From assembly GCA_014377155.1 (NCBI GenBank), contig JACMQD010000428.1, positions 1-9,314 of the forward strand: a DNA stretch of 9,314 nt, given 5' to 3'. The translations under genes and the position numbers were made by a program. The notes beneath the pieces were generated by a model. That model searched no databases, was not told the origin of the DNA, and was given only the letters and a program-made list of their open reading frames with translations. Positions 1 to 5,448 of this stretch are shown piece by piece; within the stretch, counting starts at the first letter, position 1, and each line of letters begins with the position of its first letter. This DNA is from Herminiimonas sp. (GTDB lineage Bacteria; Pseudomonadota; Gammaproteobacteria; Burkholderiales; Burkholderiaceae).

Positions 1-699
1 AACGGGTATTAAGCCCTTTTTTCCAAACAGGAAGCGCGCACCACTCTTCCACGTCGACCATTTCCAGAGCGTGCCGTCGTGATGAAGATTACTGAAGGTC
101 TGGCGTAGCACATCGGTAACGAAGACGACCGAAATGCGCCGCATCCATTTGATGCGCCAGGCATGATTGCCACCGAGCGCCTGATACAGGTCGAAGGCGG
201 TGCACTTGTGTTCCGACTCTTCAGCGCTATGCCACAGCCACATTGTCTGCAAACGCCGATCGTCACCGTCGAGCCATCCTGAATGTTCAAGAATGAAATC
301 AGCGAACAAGGCTGTAAAGTGTTCGTTGGCGGCAGTTACTGCAAGCCAGTGTCGAGCATTGCTGGATTCGAGGATTTTCATGCGTTTCTGCGCGCGCGGC
401 CCCCAGCTGTTGATGAGTCCCTGATTCTCGAGATGGGTATTGAACAACTGGTGAATACGACGATGCGTCGCTTCCTGACCCACGAACCCTTGCACTTCGC
501 GCTCGAATCGTGCTTTCCGGTCGTCGGGCAAGTCCTTGAATCCTGCTCGTACTGCATCGATAAAGAATTGTTCACCTACTGGAAAGCTCATCGAAAGCGC
601 ATTGAAAAAAGCGCTGCGAAATGCGTCGCCGCCACACCAGTGACGGGCGATCGGGGCTTCAAGATCGATTAGCAGACGCCGCACCACAAGCTCACTCAT
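1..699 (-). CDS. Predicted metal-dependent hydrolase (PF10118-like), 5' part, cut by window edge
   Basis: This frame is open from an ATG at 699 to the left edge: 233 codons, no stop in the window, so the C-terminus is missing. Upstream of the ATG is a good ribosome binding site (GGAGAG on the minus strand, about 704-709). The protein is rich in Trp, Phe and charged residues and carries a ferritin-like set of possible metal ligands: Glu43, a Glu76-x-x-His79 pair (in GQEATHRRIH), Glu126 (in ANEHF) and a Glu161-x-x-His164 pair (in WHSAEESEHK). This pattern and the general sequence recall the family annotated as 'predicted metal-dependent hydrolase' (PF10118/COG3687), about 280-300 residues in full and of unproven substrate. 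It is transcribed away from flhDC and there is no sign of a flagellar role. The family assignment is from memory of its motifs; the metal ligands are inference. Confidence 0.8.
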   Translation of the reverse strand, partial: MSELVVRRLLIDLEAPIARHWCGGDAFRSAFFNALSMSFPVGEQFFIDAVRAGFKDLPDDRKARFEREVQGFVGQEATHRRIHQLFNTHLENQGLINSWGPRAQKRMKILESSNARHWLAVTAANEHFTALFADFILEHSGWLDGDDRRLQTMWLWHSAEESEHKCTAFDLYQALGGNHAWRIKWMRRISVVFVTDVLRQTFSNLHHDGTLWKWSTWKSGARFLFGKKGLIPV

Positions 700-735
700 T
701 GAGTCTCTCCGTTCTTGCAAAAAATTGTTCGTTAC

Positions 736-764
736 ATACTGCGGTGACAATTAGTCGTTGTCAA
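736..764 (-). promoter_or_regulatory. Candidate sigma-70 promoter for the hydrolase gene
   Basis: On the minus strand a perfect TTGACA -35 hexamer lies at 759-764, about 60 bases upstream of the hydrolase start codon. No good -10 follows: CAGTAT at 736-741 has the ideal 17-base spacing but matches TATAAT poorly, and TATGTA at 733-738 would need a 20-base spacer. The weak -10 would fit a promoter that needs an activator, or the hexamer may be chance. Confidence 0.35.
745..763. promoter_or_regulatory. Inverted repeat overlapping the hydrolase -35, possible operator
   Basis: TGACAA (745-750) and TTGTCA (758-763) are perfect 6-base inverted arms with a 7-base spacer. The right arm covers most of the candidate -35 hexamer of the leftward promoter, a placement typical of a repressor operator. 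No regulator gene lies next to it inside the window. The arms are short, so chance is possible. Confidence 0.3.
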
Positions 765-988
765 GCAGACCCCTGCTGGCGCGTCTTGCACCATTTTGCG
801 TCTGCTCTAAAACATGACTTTTTTTCAAGTCTTGCGTGGAACCAAGGGCTCTCAGGGAACGACATACCCTGTAGATGCCCGCTTATGACTTCGATCAGGC
901 TAGCCTCGACAGCTCGTCAGGTAACCCAGCGTCGGCGTTGCAAGCCCGCGTGATCGTGGCCCCGCCGGCAACCGGTTTACAGTGTCTC
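765..988. other. Unassigned stretch without a convincing gene
   Basis: About 220 bases in which I see no protein gene with a ribosome binding site, no tRNA or rRNA and no known riboswitch signature. Open frames that cross it overlap the hydrolase gene or have no start signal. It holds a short inverted repeat (CAGGG/CCCTG near 855-873) and a GC-rich CCGG-CAA-CCGG segment near 965-974. Because a hairpin and a rightward terminator follow directly, it may be the body of a small RNA. I found no clear promoter that would define its 5' end. Confidence 0.3.
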
Positions 989-1008
989 CTCCGTACCCCC
1001 GTGCGGAG
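989..1008 (+). ncRNA. Stable hairpin just before a terminator: possible 3' part of an unassigned small RNA
   Basis: CTCCGTAC (989-996) and GTGCGGAG (1001-1008) form an 8-base-pair stem, including one T-G pair, closed by a CCCC loop. Only three bases separate it from the terminator stem that begins at 1012. Two hairpins in tandem at a 3' end are common in bacterial small RNAs and attenuators. It matches no RNA family I can recall; I compared it with 4.5S RNA, 6S RNA, tmRNA and the cyclic di-GMP riboswitch and saw no signature motifs. The 5' end is undefined, so only the hairpin is marked. Confidence 0.35.
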
Positions 1009-1011
1009 TTC

Positions 1012-1043
1012 ACCCGCAAGTTGCGAAACTTGCGGGTTTTTTT
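1012..1043 (+). terminator. Strong rho-independent terminator, rightward
   Basis: An 11-base perfect stem (ACCCGCAAGTT at 1012-1022 with its complement at 1027-1037) is closed by a GCGA tetraloop of the stable GNRA class. Seven T residues follow at 1037-1043. On the opposite strand no T run follows the stem, so it works for rightward transcription only. There is no rightward gene upstream of it in the window. It ends 11 bases before the first sigma-28-type promoter box, so it also insulates flhDC from upstream transcription. Confidence 0.9.
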
Positions 1044-1054
1044 CATGACAACCC

Positions 1055-1081
1055 TACAGTTCGCCGAACCGCAGCCGTTAA
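1055..1081 (+). promoter_or_regulatory. Sigma-28 (FliA)-type promoter 1 of 3
   Basis: TACAGTTC (-35, 1055-1062), an 11-base spacer, then GCCGTTAA (-10, 1074-1081). The classical enterobacterial FliA consensus is TAAAGTTT-N11-GCCGATAA, so the spacing is exact: 6 of 8 bases match at -35 and 7 of 8 at -10. It lies directly downstream of the terminator and would give a transcript reading toward flhD. Confidence 0.7.
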
Positions 1082-1108
1082 GAAATAGGTAATGGGGCAA
1101 GCCGTTCT

Positions 1109-1130
1109 GAAAATATTCAAAAATATTTTC
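1109..1130. promoter_or_regulatory. AT-rich dyad upstream of sigma-28 promoter 2
   Basis: GAAAATATT and AATATTTTC are perfect 9-base inverted arms around CAAA. The dyad ends nine bases before the -35 box of promoter 2, the zone where an UP element or an activator or repressor site is expected. A related dyad holds the same place before promoter 3. Confidence 0.45.
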
Positions 1131-1139
1131 GATTCACCC

Positions 1140-1166
1140 TAAAGTTCACCGAACCGCAGCCGTTAT
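1140..1166 (+). promoter_or_regulatory. Sigma-28 (FliA)-type promoter 2 of 3
   Basis: TAAAGTTC (1140-1147), an 11-base spacer, then GCCGTTAT (1159-1166). The -35 matches the FliA consensus at 7 of 8 positions and the -10 at 6 of 8. The spacer is identical to that of promoter 1 except for one base. An AT-rich inverted repeat sits nine bases upstream of the -35 box. Confidence 0.78.
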
Positions 1167-1193
1167 AGAAAGAGACGCGGGGTTAAGTAGCTT

Positions 1194-1216
1194 GAAAATA
1201 ATTTAAAAATATTTTC
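1194..1216. promoter_or_regulatory. AT-rich dyad upstream of sigma-28 promoter 3
   Basis: GAAAATA and TATTTTC are 7-base inverted arms around a 9-base AT-only spacer. The dyad ends nine bases before the -35 box of promoter 3, the same distance as the copy upstream of promoter 2. Its right half is identical to the other copy. It could be an UP element for the RNA polymerase alpha subunit, a bent A-tract or a protein operator. Confidence 0.42.
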
Positions 1217-1225
1217 GATTTACCC

Positions 1226-1252
1226 TAAAGTTTGCGAAATCCCTGTCGTTAA
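1226..1252 (+). promoter_or_regulatory. Sigma-28 (FliA)-type promoter 3 of 3
   Basis: TAAAGTTT (1226-1233, a perfect -35 match to the FliA consensus), an 11-base spacer, then GTCGTTAA (1245-1252, 6 of 8). The spacer differs from those of promoters 1 and 2, so the boxes are conserved while the spacer is not. It is the copy closest to flhD; the expected transcript start near 1260 leaves a leader of roughly 350 bases. Confidence 0.75.
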
Positions 1253-1325
1253 TGAGTTGTAGGTGGTGAAGGCGCAACAGTATTTGTGGTTTTCGATGAA
1301 ATTAATTGGGAAAAGTAAGGCCTTT

Positions 1326-1341
1326 AAATTCGCAAATTCGC
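1326..1341. repeat. Short tandem repeat in the flhD leader
   Basis: AAATTCGC occurs twice in direct succession inside an AT-rich stretch of the leader. It has no obvious role and may be chance. Confidence 0.4.
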
Positions 1342-1356
1342 TCGAAATTTTACCTT

Positions 1357-1386
1357 TTGAAAGCATGGTGTCCACATCATGATAAA
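1357..1386 (+). promoter_or_regulatory. Candidate sigma-70 promoter for flhDC
   Basis: TTGAAA (1357-1362) and GATAAA (1381-1386) are separated by 18 bases. They match the sigma-70 consensus at 5 of 6 and 4 of 6 positions. A housekeeping promoter is expected for a class I master operon, and this is the best pair I see between the sigma-28 array and flhD. The position is plausible but the match is only moderate. Confidence 0.3.
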
Positions 1387-1426
1387 ATCGCAAGTGTGGC
1401 GTAAATAGTAGCTCTTAGCCTAGTAT

Positions 1427-1449
1427 CAGCATCGAAATCATCGATGCTG
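1427..1449 (+). promoter_or_regulatory. Inverted repeat in the flhD leader
   Basis: CAGCATCGA (1427-1435) and TCGATGCTG (1441-1449) are perfect 9-base arms around AATCA. No T run follows, so it is not a terminator. In DNA it could be an operator downstream of the candidate sigma-70 promoter; in RNA it would be a hairpin in the long leader. A smaller perfect repeat, GTTTGT-AAG-ACAAAC (1467-1481), follows 17 bases later. Confidence 0.45.
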
Positions 1450-1615
1450 CACCGCGTGCGTGCCGGGTTTGTAAGACAAACGCCTACGCGTCGTCTATCT
1501 CAGGCTCCGTCATAAAATACGGCGCTGTGCCTATTCCCCCTCTTTCGCTGTCACTCCAAAATGGAATCACTGGTTAGGCAAATCGCTTACCGGAGTCCAC
1601 CGAAGGAGTACACGC

Positions 1616-1933
1616 ATGAATACGAATGATATGGTTGCCGAAATTCGCGATGCCAATCTTGGCTACCTGATGCTCGCTCAACAGATGATCCGTGCGGACA
1701 AAGCGACAGCAATTTTTCGCCTCGGTGTCAGCAGCGAAATCGCTGAACTGATCGAAGGACTCAACAACGCACAGATTCTGAAGCTTGCCGGTACCAACAT
1801 GATGCTGGCGCGTTTCCGCTTCGACGATGGCACCATCCTTGGCATGCTCACCAATTACACCAAAGACCGTTCGTTGGCACATTCGCATGCTGCCATTCTG
1901 ATGGCCGGTCAGCCGGTCGAAGAAATCGCGTAA
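1616..1933 (+). CDS. flhD: Flagellar transcriptional activator FlhD
   Basis: FlhD forms the D4C2 complex with FlhC that recruits sigma-70 RNA polymerase to class II flagellar promoters. The 105-residue protein aligns without gaps to the first two thirds of enterobacterial FlhD as I recall it: NLGYLMLAQQMI (14-25), DKATAIFRLGV (28-38), KLAGTNMMLARFRFDDG (56-72). The start is set by AAGGAG at 1603-1608, seven bases before the ATG. It is slightly shorter than E. coli FlhD, ending soon after the last helix. It contains no cysteine: the position of E. coli Cys65, which makes an intersubunit disulfide, is Ala65. It is followed by flhC after 53 bases. Confidence 0.96.
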   Translation: MNTNDMVAEIRDANLGYLMLAQQMIRADKATAIFRLGVSSEIAELIEGLNNAQILKLAGTNMMLARFRFDDGTILGMLTNYTKDRSLAHSHAAILMAGQPVEEIA

Positions 1934-1986
1934 GCGTCGACCCGAACAGCAAGATCCGGTATAACGAGCAGGCAAGGAGTAAGACC

Positions 1987-2535
1987 ATGGCGAAGAAAAG
2001 CGTAGTAACCGAAGCGCAGGAAATCAATCTTGCAATCGGGCTAATCAAGCTGGGCGCACGTCTGCAGTTGCTGGAATCCGAAACGTCGTTGTCACGCGAG
2101 CGCTTGCTCAAGCTATACAAAGAACTGAAAGGCGTATCGCCACCAAAGGGCATGTTGCCATTCTCGACAGACTGGTTCATTACCTGGCAGCCGAACATTC
2201 ATTCATCGCTGTACATCAGCATCTACAAATATTTGCTCGAACATGCCCACATCACCGGCATCGAAGCAATCATGAAGGCCTACCAGCTTTATCTGGAGCA
2301 GGTCGAGCCGGAGCCGAGCGGCGACCCAGTCCTGTCGCTCACCCGCGCGTGGACGTTGGTGCGTTTCTTCGATAGCAAGATGCTGACCACAGCGTGCTGC
2401 GAAAAATGCCGTGGCAATTTCGTCGTACATCGCCTCGACCTCAATCAAAACTACACTTGCGGCCTGTGCCACTTGCCGTCGCGTGCCGGTAAAACCAAGC
2501 GCGCCAAGGAAGCCGCGGCATTACAAGCGGCCTGA
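1987..2535 (+). CDS. flhC: Flagellar transcriptional activator FlhC
   Basis: FlhC is the DNA-binding partner of FlhD; FlhC family members hold zinc with four cysteines. Here Cys138-x2-Cys141 and Cys158-x2-Cys161 match that site in position and spacing; an extra Cys137 sits beside the first ligand. Other family features are the N-terminal helical segment with LIKLGARLQLLESET (19-33), the CnFlhDC-type block PPKGMLPFSTDWF (52-64) and the AWTLVRFF segment (121-128). The 182-residue length is close to E. coli FlhC (192). AAGGAG at 1974-1979 sets the start, seven bases before the ATG. The basic, Ala-rich tail (167-182) is typical for betaproteobacterial members. Confidence 0.96.
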   Translation: MAKKSVVTEAQEINLAIGLIKLGARLQLLESETSLSRERLLKLYKELKGVSPPKGMLPFSTDWFITWQPNIHSSLYISIYKYLLEHAHITGIEAIMKAYQLYLEQVEPEPSGDPVLSLTRAWTLVRFFDSKMLTTACCEKCRGNFVVHRLDLNQNYTCGLCHLPSRAGKTKRAKEAAALQAA

Positions 2536-2562
2536 GGCTTGGGCGGTAGTTTTACATTCTAA

Positions 2563-3360
2563 ATGAGCGACCTCGGCAATCAGATTGGCAATATCGAGAG
2601 GCGAAGGCTTTTCGAGATGCCCGCCGTACGGGCGCTCGTCACGCAGATCGTATCGTTCCTCGTCGTTGCCGGCCTGACGACGGTATTGAACGTGTCCGCT
2701 CAGGTCTTCGTCCCCTTATTGCCATCGGCCGTCGTCCAGGGCGTCATTGCAGCCGGCCTGTCTCATCGCATCGGCCTTGCACCCTGGTGGATCGGTATTG
2801 AACTTTTGTTTCCGGTGGCTGCGGTGGCCATGCAGGCGTTGGGGATTCCCCCGTCAGTCTACTTTATCGCGTTCGTTTTTTTCCTCGGCCTTTACTGGTC
2901 CACGTTCCGCACCCAGGTCCCGTACTATCCGTCCCGCCGCTCGGTCCGGCGTGCCGTTGCCGGTCTTTTGCCATCTGGGCGCGGCGTCAGTTTCATTGAC
3001 ATCGGCAGTGGACTCGGTGGCTTGACATTGGACCTGGCGCGGCATCGGCCCGACGGGACATTCATCGGGATCGAACTGGCACCGCTGCCATGGCTAATCA
3101 GCATGTTGCGCGCGCGCGTCAGTCGCAGTCCAGCCCGTTTTATGCGAGGCGATTACGCCGATCTCGATTTTTCGCAGTATGACGTAGTGTTTGCTTATCT
3201 TTCACCGGTGGCGATGCCGGCGCTTTGGCAACAGGCAAAGGCCGAAATGTGTCCCGGATCGCTTCTTTTAAGTTACGAATTCCCCATTGCCGGCGAGAAA
3301 TGGAATATCATCAAGACGCCTGAAGATGGCGGTCCTGATTTGTACGGTTGGCGAATATAA
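2563..3360 (+). CDS. Membrane-anchored class I SAM-dependent methyltransferase
   Basis: The N-terminal half is hydrophobic, with likely membrane segments near residues 22-44, 74-92 and 98-112 and possibly 55-66. A Rossmann-type methyltransferase domain follows from about 140: motif I FIDIGSGLGG (144-153), the acidic end of strand 2 in IGIEL (168-172, Glu171), a GDYADLDF segment (196-203) and YDVVFAYLSP (206-215). A membrane anchor before a domain with an AYLSP-type motif recalls FAM173/ANTKMT-like protein lysine methyltransferases; I offer that as a hypothesis, since the substrate cannot be read from the sequence. No clear ribosome binding site precedes the ATG, which lies 27 bases after the flhC stop; an internal ATG at 2617 (residue 19) is an alternative. 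Its position between flhC and motA is unusual. Confidence 0.82.
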   Translation: MSDLGNQIGNIERRRLFEMPAVRALVTQIVSFLVVAGLTTVLNVSAQVFVPLLPSAVVQGVIAAGLSHRIGLAPWWIGIELLFPVAAVAMQALGIPPSVYFIAFVFFLGLYWSTFRTQVPYYPSRRSVRRAVAGLLPSGRGVSFIDIGSGLGGLTLDLARHRPDGTFIGIELAPLPWLISMLRARVSRSPARFMRGDYADLDFSQYDVVFAYLSPVAMPALWQQAKAEMCPGSLLLSYEFPIAGEKWNIIKTPEDGGPDLYGWRI

Positions 3361-3522
3361 AAAGTTCGTTTGCGAGCGATGATGGCTCAAGTTTTCAGAG
3401 CATGAGTCGTAACTCGGTAAGTGGTGGTCCGACGTGTCTTCTAGTTGCAAAAATGAACAGACGATCGATGTAAGACCAGTACCGAGTTTCGCGGCTTGCC
3501 CCTACGATCGGAGATAAGCGCC
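3361..3522 (+). other. Gap between the methyltransferase gene and motA
   Basis: The 162 bases contain no gene that I can support. A weak sigma-28-like pair (TCTAGTTG near 3439 and GACGATCG near 3459, 12-base spacing) lies in it, which would suit motA if real, but the match is poor. I see no terminator. This is the largest gap in the rightward gene series, so a promoter for the motA-to-mcp unit is expected here. Confidence 0.35.
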
Positions 3523-3525
3523 TTG
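3510..3525 (+). promoter_or_regulatory. Ribosome binding site and TTG start of motA
   Basis: GGAG at 3510-3513 is followed after nine bases by TTG at 3523. Initiation there gives MLVIIGYIVV, which matches the conserved MotA N-terminus. An in-frame TTG at 3496 would add nine residues not found in the family and would place this ribosome binding site inside the coding region. Confidence 0.8.
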
Positions 3526-4383
3526 CTAGTCATCATTGGATATATTGTTGTCACGCTCTCCGTCTTCGGCGGTTTCGCGCTTGCGGGCGGCCATCTTTCG
3601 TCGCTGTTCCAGCCGGTCGAATTGCTGATGATCGGCGGTGCTGCAGTCGGCGCTTTTTTTGTCGGCAACAACGGCAAGGCGATCAAGTCGACTTTCAAGG
3701 CGCTGCCGAGTCTGCTGAAAGGTTCGCGTTACACCAAGGCCTTGTACATGGAGCTGATGACGCTGCAGTTCGAGATCCTGACCAAAGTCCGCAAGGAAGG
3801 TCTGATGTCCATCGAAGGTGACATCGAAACGCCGCATGACAGCGCCATTTTCAGCAAATATCCCGGTGTAATGTCGGACCATCACATCGTCGAATTTATT
3901 ACCGACTATCTGCGACTCATGGTGTCGGGGAACATGGATGCCTTTCAGATCGAAAATCTGATGGACAACGAAATCGACACCCATCACGCCGAAGGCGAGG
4001 TACCGGTGCACTGCATGGCCAAGCTCGGCGACGGTTTGCCGGCGTTCGGTATCGTGGCAGCTGTGATGGGCGTGGTACACACGATGGCATCGGTCGGTCT
4101 GCCGCCAGCCGAACTCGGCATTTTGATTGCCAATGCGCTCGTTGGCACCTTCCTCGGTATCTTGCTGGCGTACGGATTTGTCGGCCCGCTTTCATCCCTG
4201 CTGGAACAAAAACTGCACGAGTCGTCGAAGATGTTTCAGTGCGTGAAAGTGACCTTGCTGGCTAGCCTAAATGGCTATGCGCCGGCGCTGGCAGTCGAAT
4301 TCGGACGCAAAGTGTTGTTCTCGACCGAGCGACCGTCTTTCTCGGAGCTTGAAGAACACATCAAGCAGTCCAAATCGAAGTGA
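3523..4383 (+). CDS. motA: Flagellar motor stator protein MotA
   Basis: MotA is the inner-membrane stator subunit that, with MotB, couples proton flow to rotation. Starting at the TTG at 3523 the protein has 286 residues and aligns with E. coli MotA without gaps through the conserved core. All key residues keep their E. coli numbers: Arg90 and Glu98 of the cytoplasmic loop that contacts FliG, and Pro173 and Pro222 of the conduction path. Membrane segments lie near 2-22, 33-50, 170-190 and 200-222. VGNNGKAIK (47-55) and AVEFGRKVLFSTERPSF (257-273) are strongly conserved. motB follows after 64 bases. The TTG start may reduce translation. Confidence 0.95.
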   Translation: MLVIIGYIVVTLSVFGGFALAGGHLSSLFQPVELLMIGGAAVGAFFVGNNGKAIKSTFKALPSLLKGSRYTKALYMELMTLQFEILTKVRKEGLMSIEGDIETPHDSAIFSKYPGVMSDHHIVEFITDYLRLMVSGNMDAFQIENLMDNEIDTHHAEGEVPVHCMAKLGDGLPAFGIVAAVMGVVHTMASVGLPPAELGILIANALVGTFLGILLAYGFVGPLSSLLEQKLHESSKMFQCVKVTLLASLNGYAPALAVEFGRKVLFSTERPSFSELEEHIKQSKSK

Positions 4384-4447
4384 TCGGGCATACACTTGAA
4401 CGTCGCAACGGATAGATCAGCACCCAACTCGAACTGCAGGACGCGCA

Positions 4448-5380
4448 ATGGCTGACGAGGGACAACGTCCTATTATTGTTAAACGTATCAAGAAGTCCGC
4501 TGCCGGACATCACGGCGGCGCATGGAAGATCGCGTATGCCGATTTCGTTACAGCGATGATGGCGTTTTTCTTGTTGATGTGGCTGATGGGATCGACCGCA
4601 AAAGGCGATCTGAGTGGAATTGCCGAGTATTTTCAGACTCCTTTAAAAGTGGCGATGCAAGGTGGCTCCGGAAGTGGCGACAGCTCCAGCGTGCTCAAAG
4701 GCGGTGGCCGCGACTTGACCCGCGTCGATGGCCAGCAAAAAAAGGGCCCTGAAACGAAGCAAAACAAAACCTACACGCTCAAGGCGGCACAGGCCGATGT
4801 CGAGCGGGCAGAAACAGCGCGTCTGAAGGTCCTGAAGTCACGCATCGAAACCGCGATCGAAAGTAATCCGGCATTGAAGCAGTATCGAAACCAGATGCTG
4901 ATCGACATTACCAGCGAAGGCTTGCGTATCCAGATCGTCGACGAACAAAACAGGCCGATGTTCGCGCTGGCGAGGGCGGATCTGCAACCTTACACGCGTG
5001 ACATCCTGACCGAGATCGGCCGTACGCTCAACGACGTCCCGAACAAGATCAGCATTTCCGGCCATACCGATGCGGCCGCCTACTCGAGTGGTGAGAAAGG
5101 CTACAGCAACTGGGAATTGTCGGCTGACCGTGCCAATGCATCGCGCCGCGCACTGATCGCGGGTGGCATGGACGAGACCAAGCTGGTACGCGTCGTCGGA
5201 CTGTCTTCGGCGGTCCTGTTCGACAAGACCGATCCGCTCAATCCGATCAATCGCCGTATCAGCCTGATCGTCATGAACAAGAAAGCGGAAGACTCGATTA
5301 CCAAGGAAGACAGTGTCAACGTGGAAGTTGCAGGCGATGGCGACCTCAAGCGAGAACTTGCGATTGTGCCTGCAAAATGA
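4448..5380 (+). CDS. motB: Flagellar motor stator protein MotB
   Basis: MotB anchors the stator to peptidoglycan and carries the proton-binding aspartate. The N-terminus is cytoplasmic and basic, followed by one membrane segment (about 29-49, YADFVTAMMAFFLLMWLMGS) with the essential Asp32 at the same number as in E. coli. Residues 51-70 form the plug region; 70-110 is a Gly/Ser/Lys-rich linker. An OmpA-like peptidoglycan-binding domain spans about 155-280, with SGHTDAA (204-210), NWELSADRA (221-229) and NPINRR (265-270). An acidic tail follows. The length of 310 residues equals that of the enterobacterial protein within a few residues. AGGA at 4438-4441 precedes the ATG by six bases. Confidence 0.96.
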   Translation: MADEGQRPIIVKRIKKSAAGHHGGAWKIAYADFVTAMMAFFLLMWLMGSTAKGDLSGIAEYFQTPLKVAMQGGSGSGDSSSVLKGGGRDLTRVDGQQKKGPETKQNKTYTLKAAQADVERAETARLKVLKSRIETAIESNPALKQYRNQMLIDITSEGLRIQIVDEQNRPMFALARADLQPYTRDILTEIGRTLNDVPNKISISGHTDAAAYSSGEKGYSNWELSADRANASRRALIAGGMDETKLVRVVGLSSAVLFDKTDPLNPINRRISLIVMNKKAEDSITKEDSVNVEVAGDGDLKRELAIVPAK

Positions 5381-5448
5381 CGTTGTACATCGACGCCCTG
5401 AAACGCTTGGGTCGGTAAGGTAGCGCCAATGAAGACAGGATATTTTTC

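Larger units (their letters stand above)
1051..1252 (+). repeat. Tandem direct repeat of 85-86 bp carrying promoter boxes
   Basis: Two full units (1051-1135 and 1136-1221) and a partial third (1222-1252) each begin with ACCCTA followed by a sigma-28-type promoter match. The first 30 bases of units 1 and 2 agree at 28 positions. The AT-rich 3' third of units 1 and 2 is also conserved (TGAAAATA...AAAATATTTTCGATT). The middle, just downstream of the -10 box, is less conserved. Unit 3 has diverged within the promoter spacer but keeps both boxes. The pattern suggests duplication followed by selection on the promoter elements. Confidence 0.85.

Noticed and set aside
283..672. Rightward open frames of about 74-129 codons over the hydrolase gene
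   Set aside because: They are antisense to a continuous 233-codon frame with clear family motifs and a ribosome binding site, and their translations show no domain.
840..1043. 4.5S RNA, 6S RNA, tmRNA or a cyclic di-GMP riboswitch as the identity of the terminated region
   Set aside because: Signature segments of these RNAs, such as the GGTCAGG...GGAAGCAGCC loop of 4.5S RNA, are absent.
1092..1142. Sixteen-codon frame (MGQAVLKIFKNIFDSP) just downstream of sigma-28 promoter 1
   Set aside because: Its ribosome binding site would lie almost at the expected transcript start, and unit 2 of the repeat does not preserve the frame. It is probably chance.
1296..1382. Twenty-eight-codon frame in the flhD leader
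   Set aside because: There is no ribosome binding site upstream of the ATG and no recognizable product.
3357..3385. AAAAGTTC just after the methyltransferase gene as a sigma-28 -35 box for motA
   Set aside because: No GCCGATAA-like -10 is found at a spacing of 10-12 bases; the nearest match needs an 8-base spacer.
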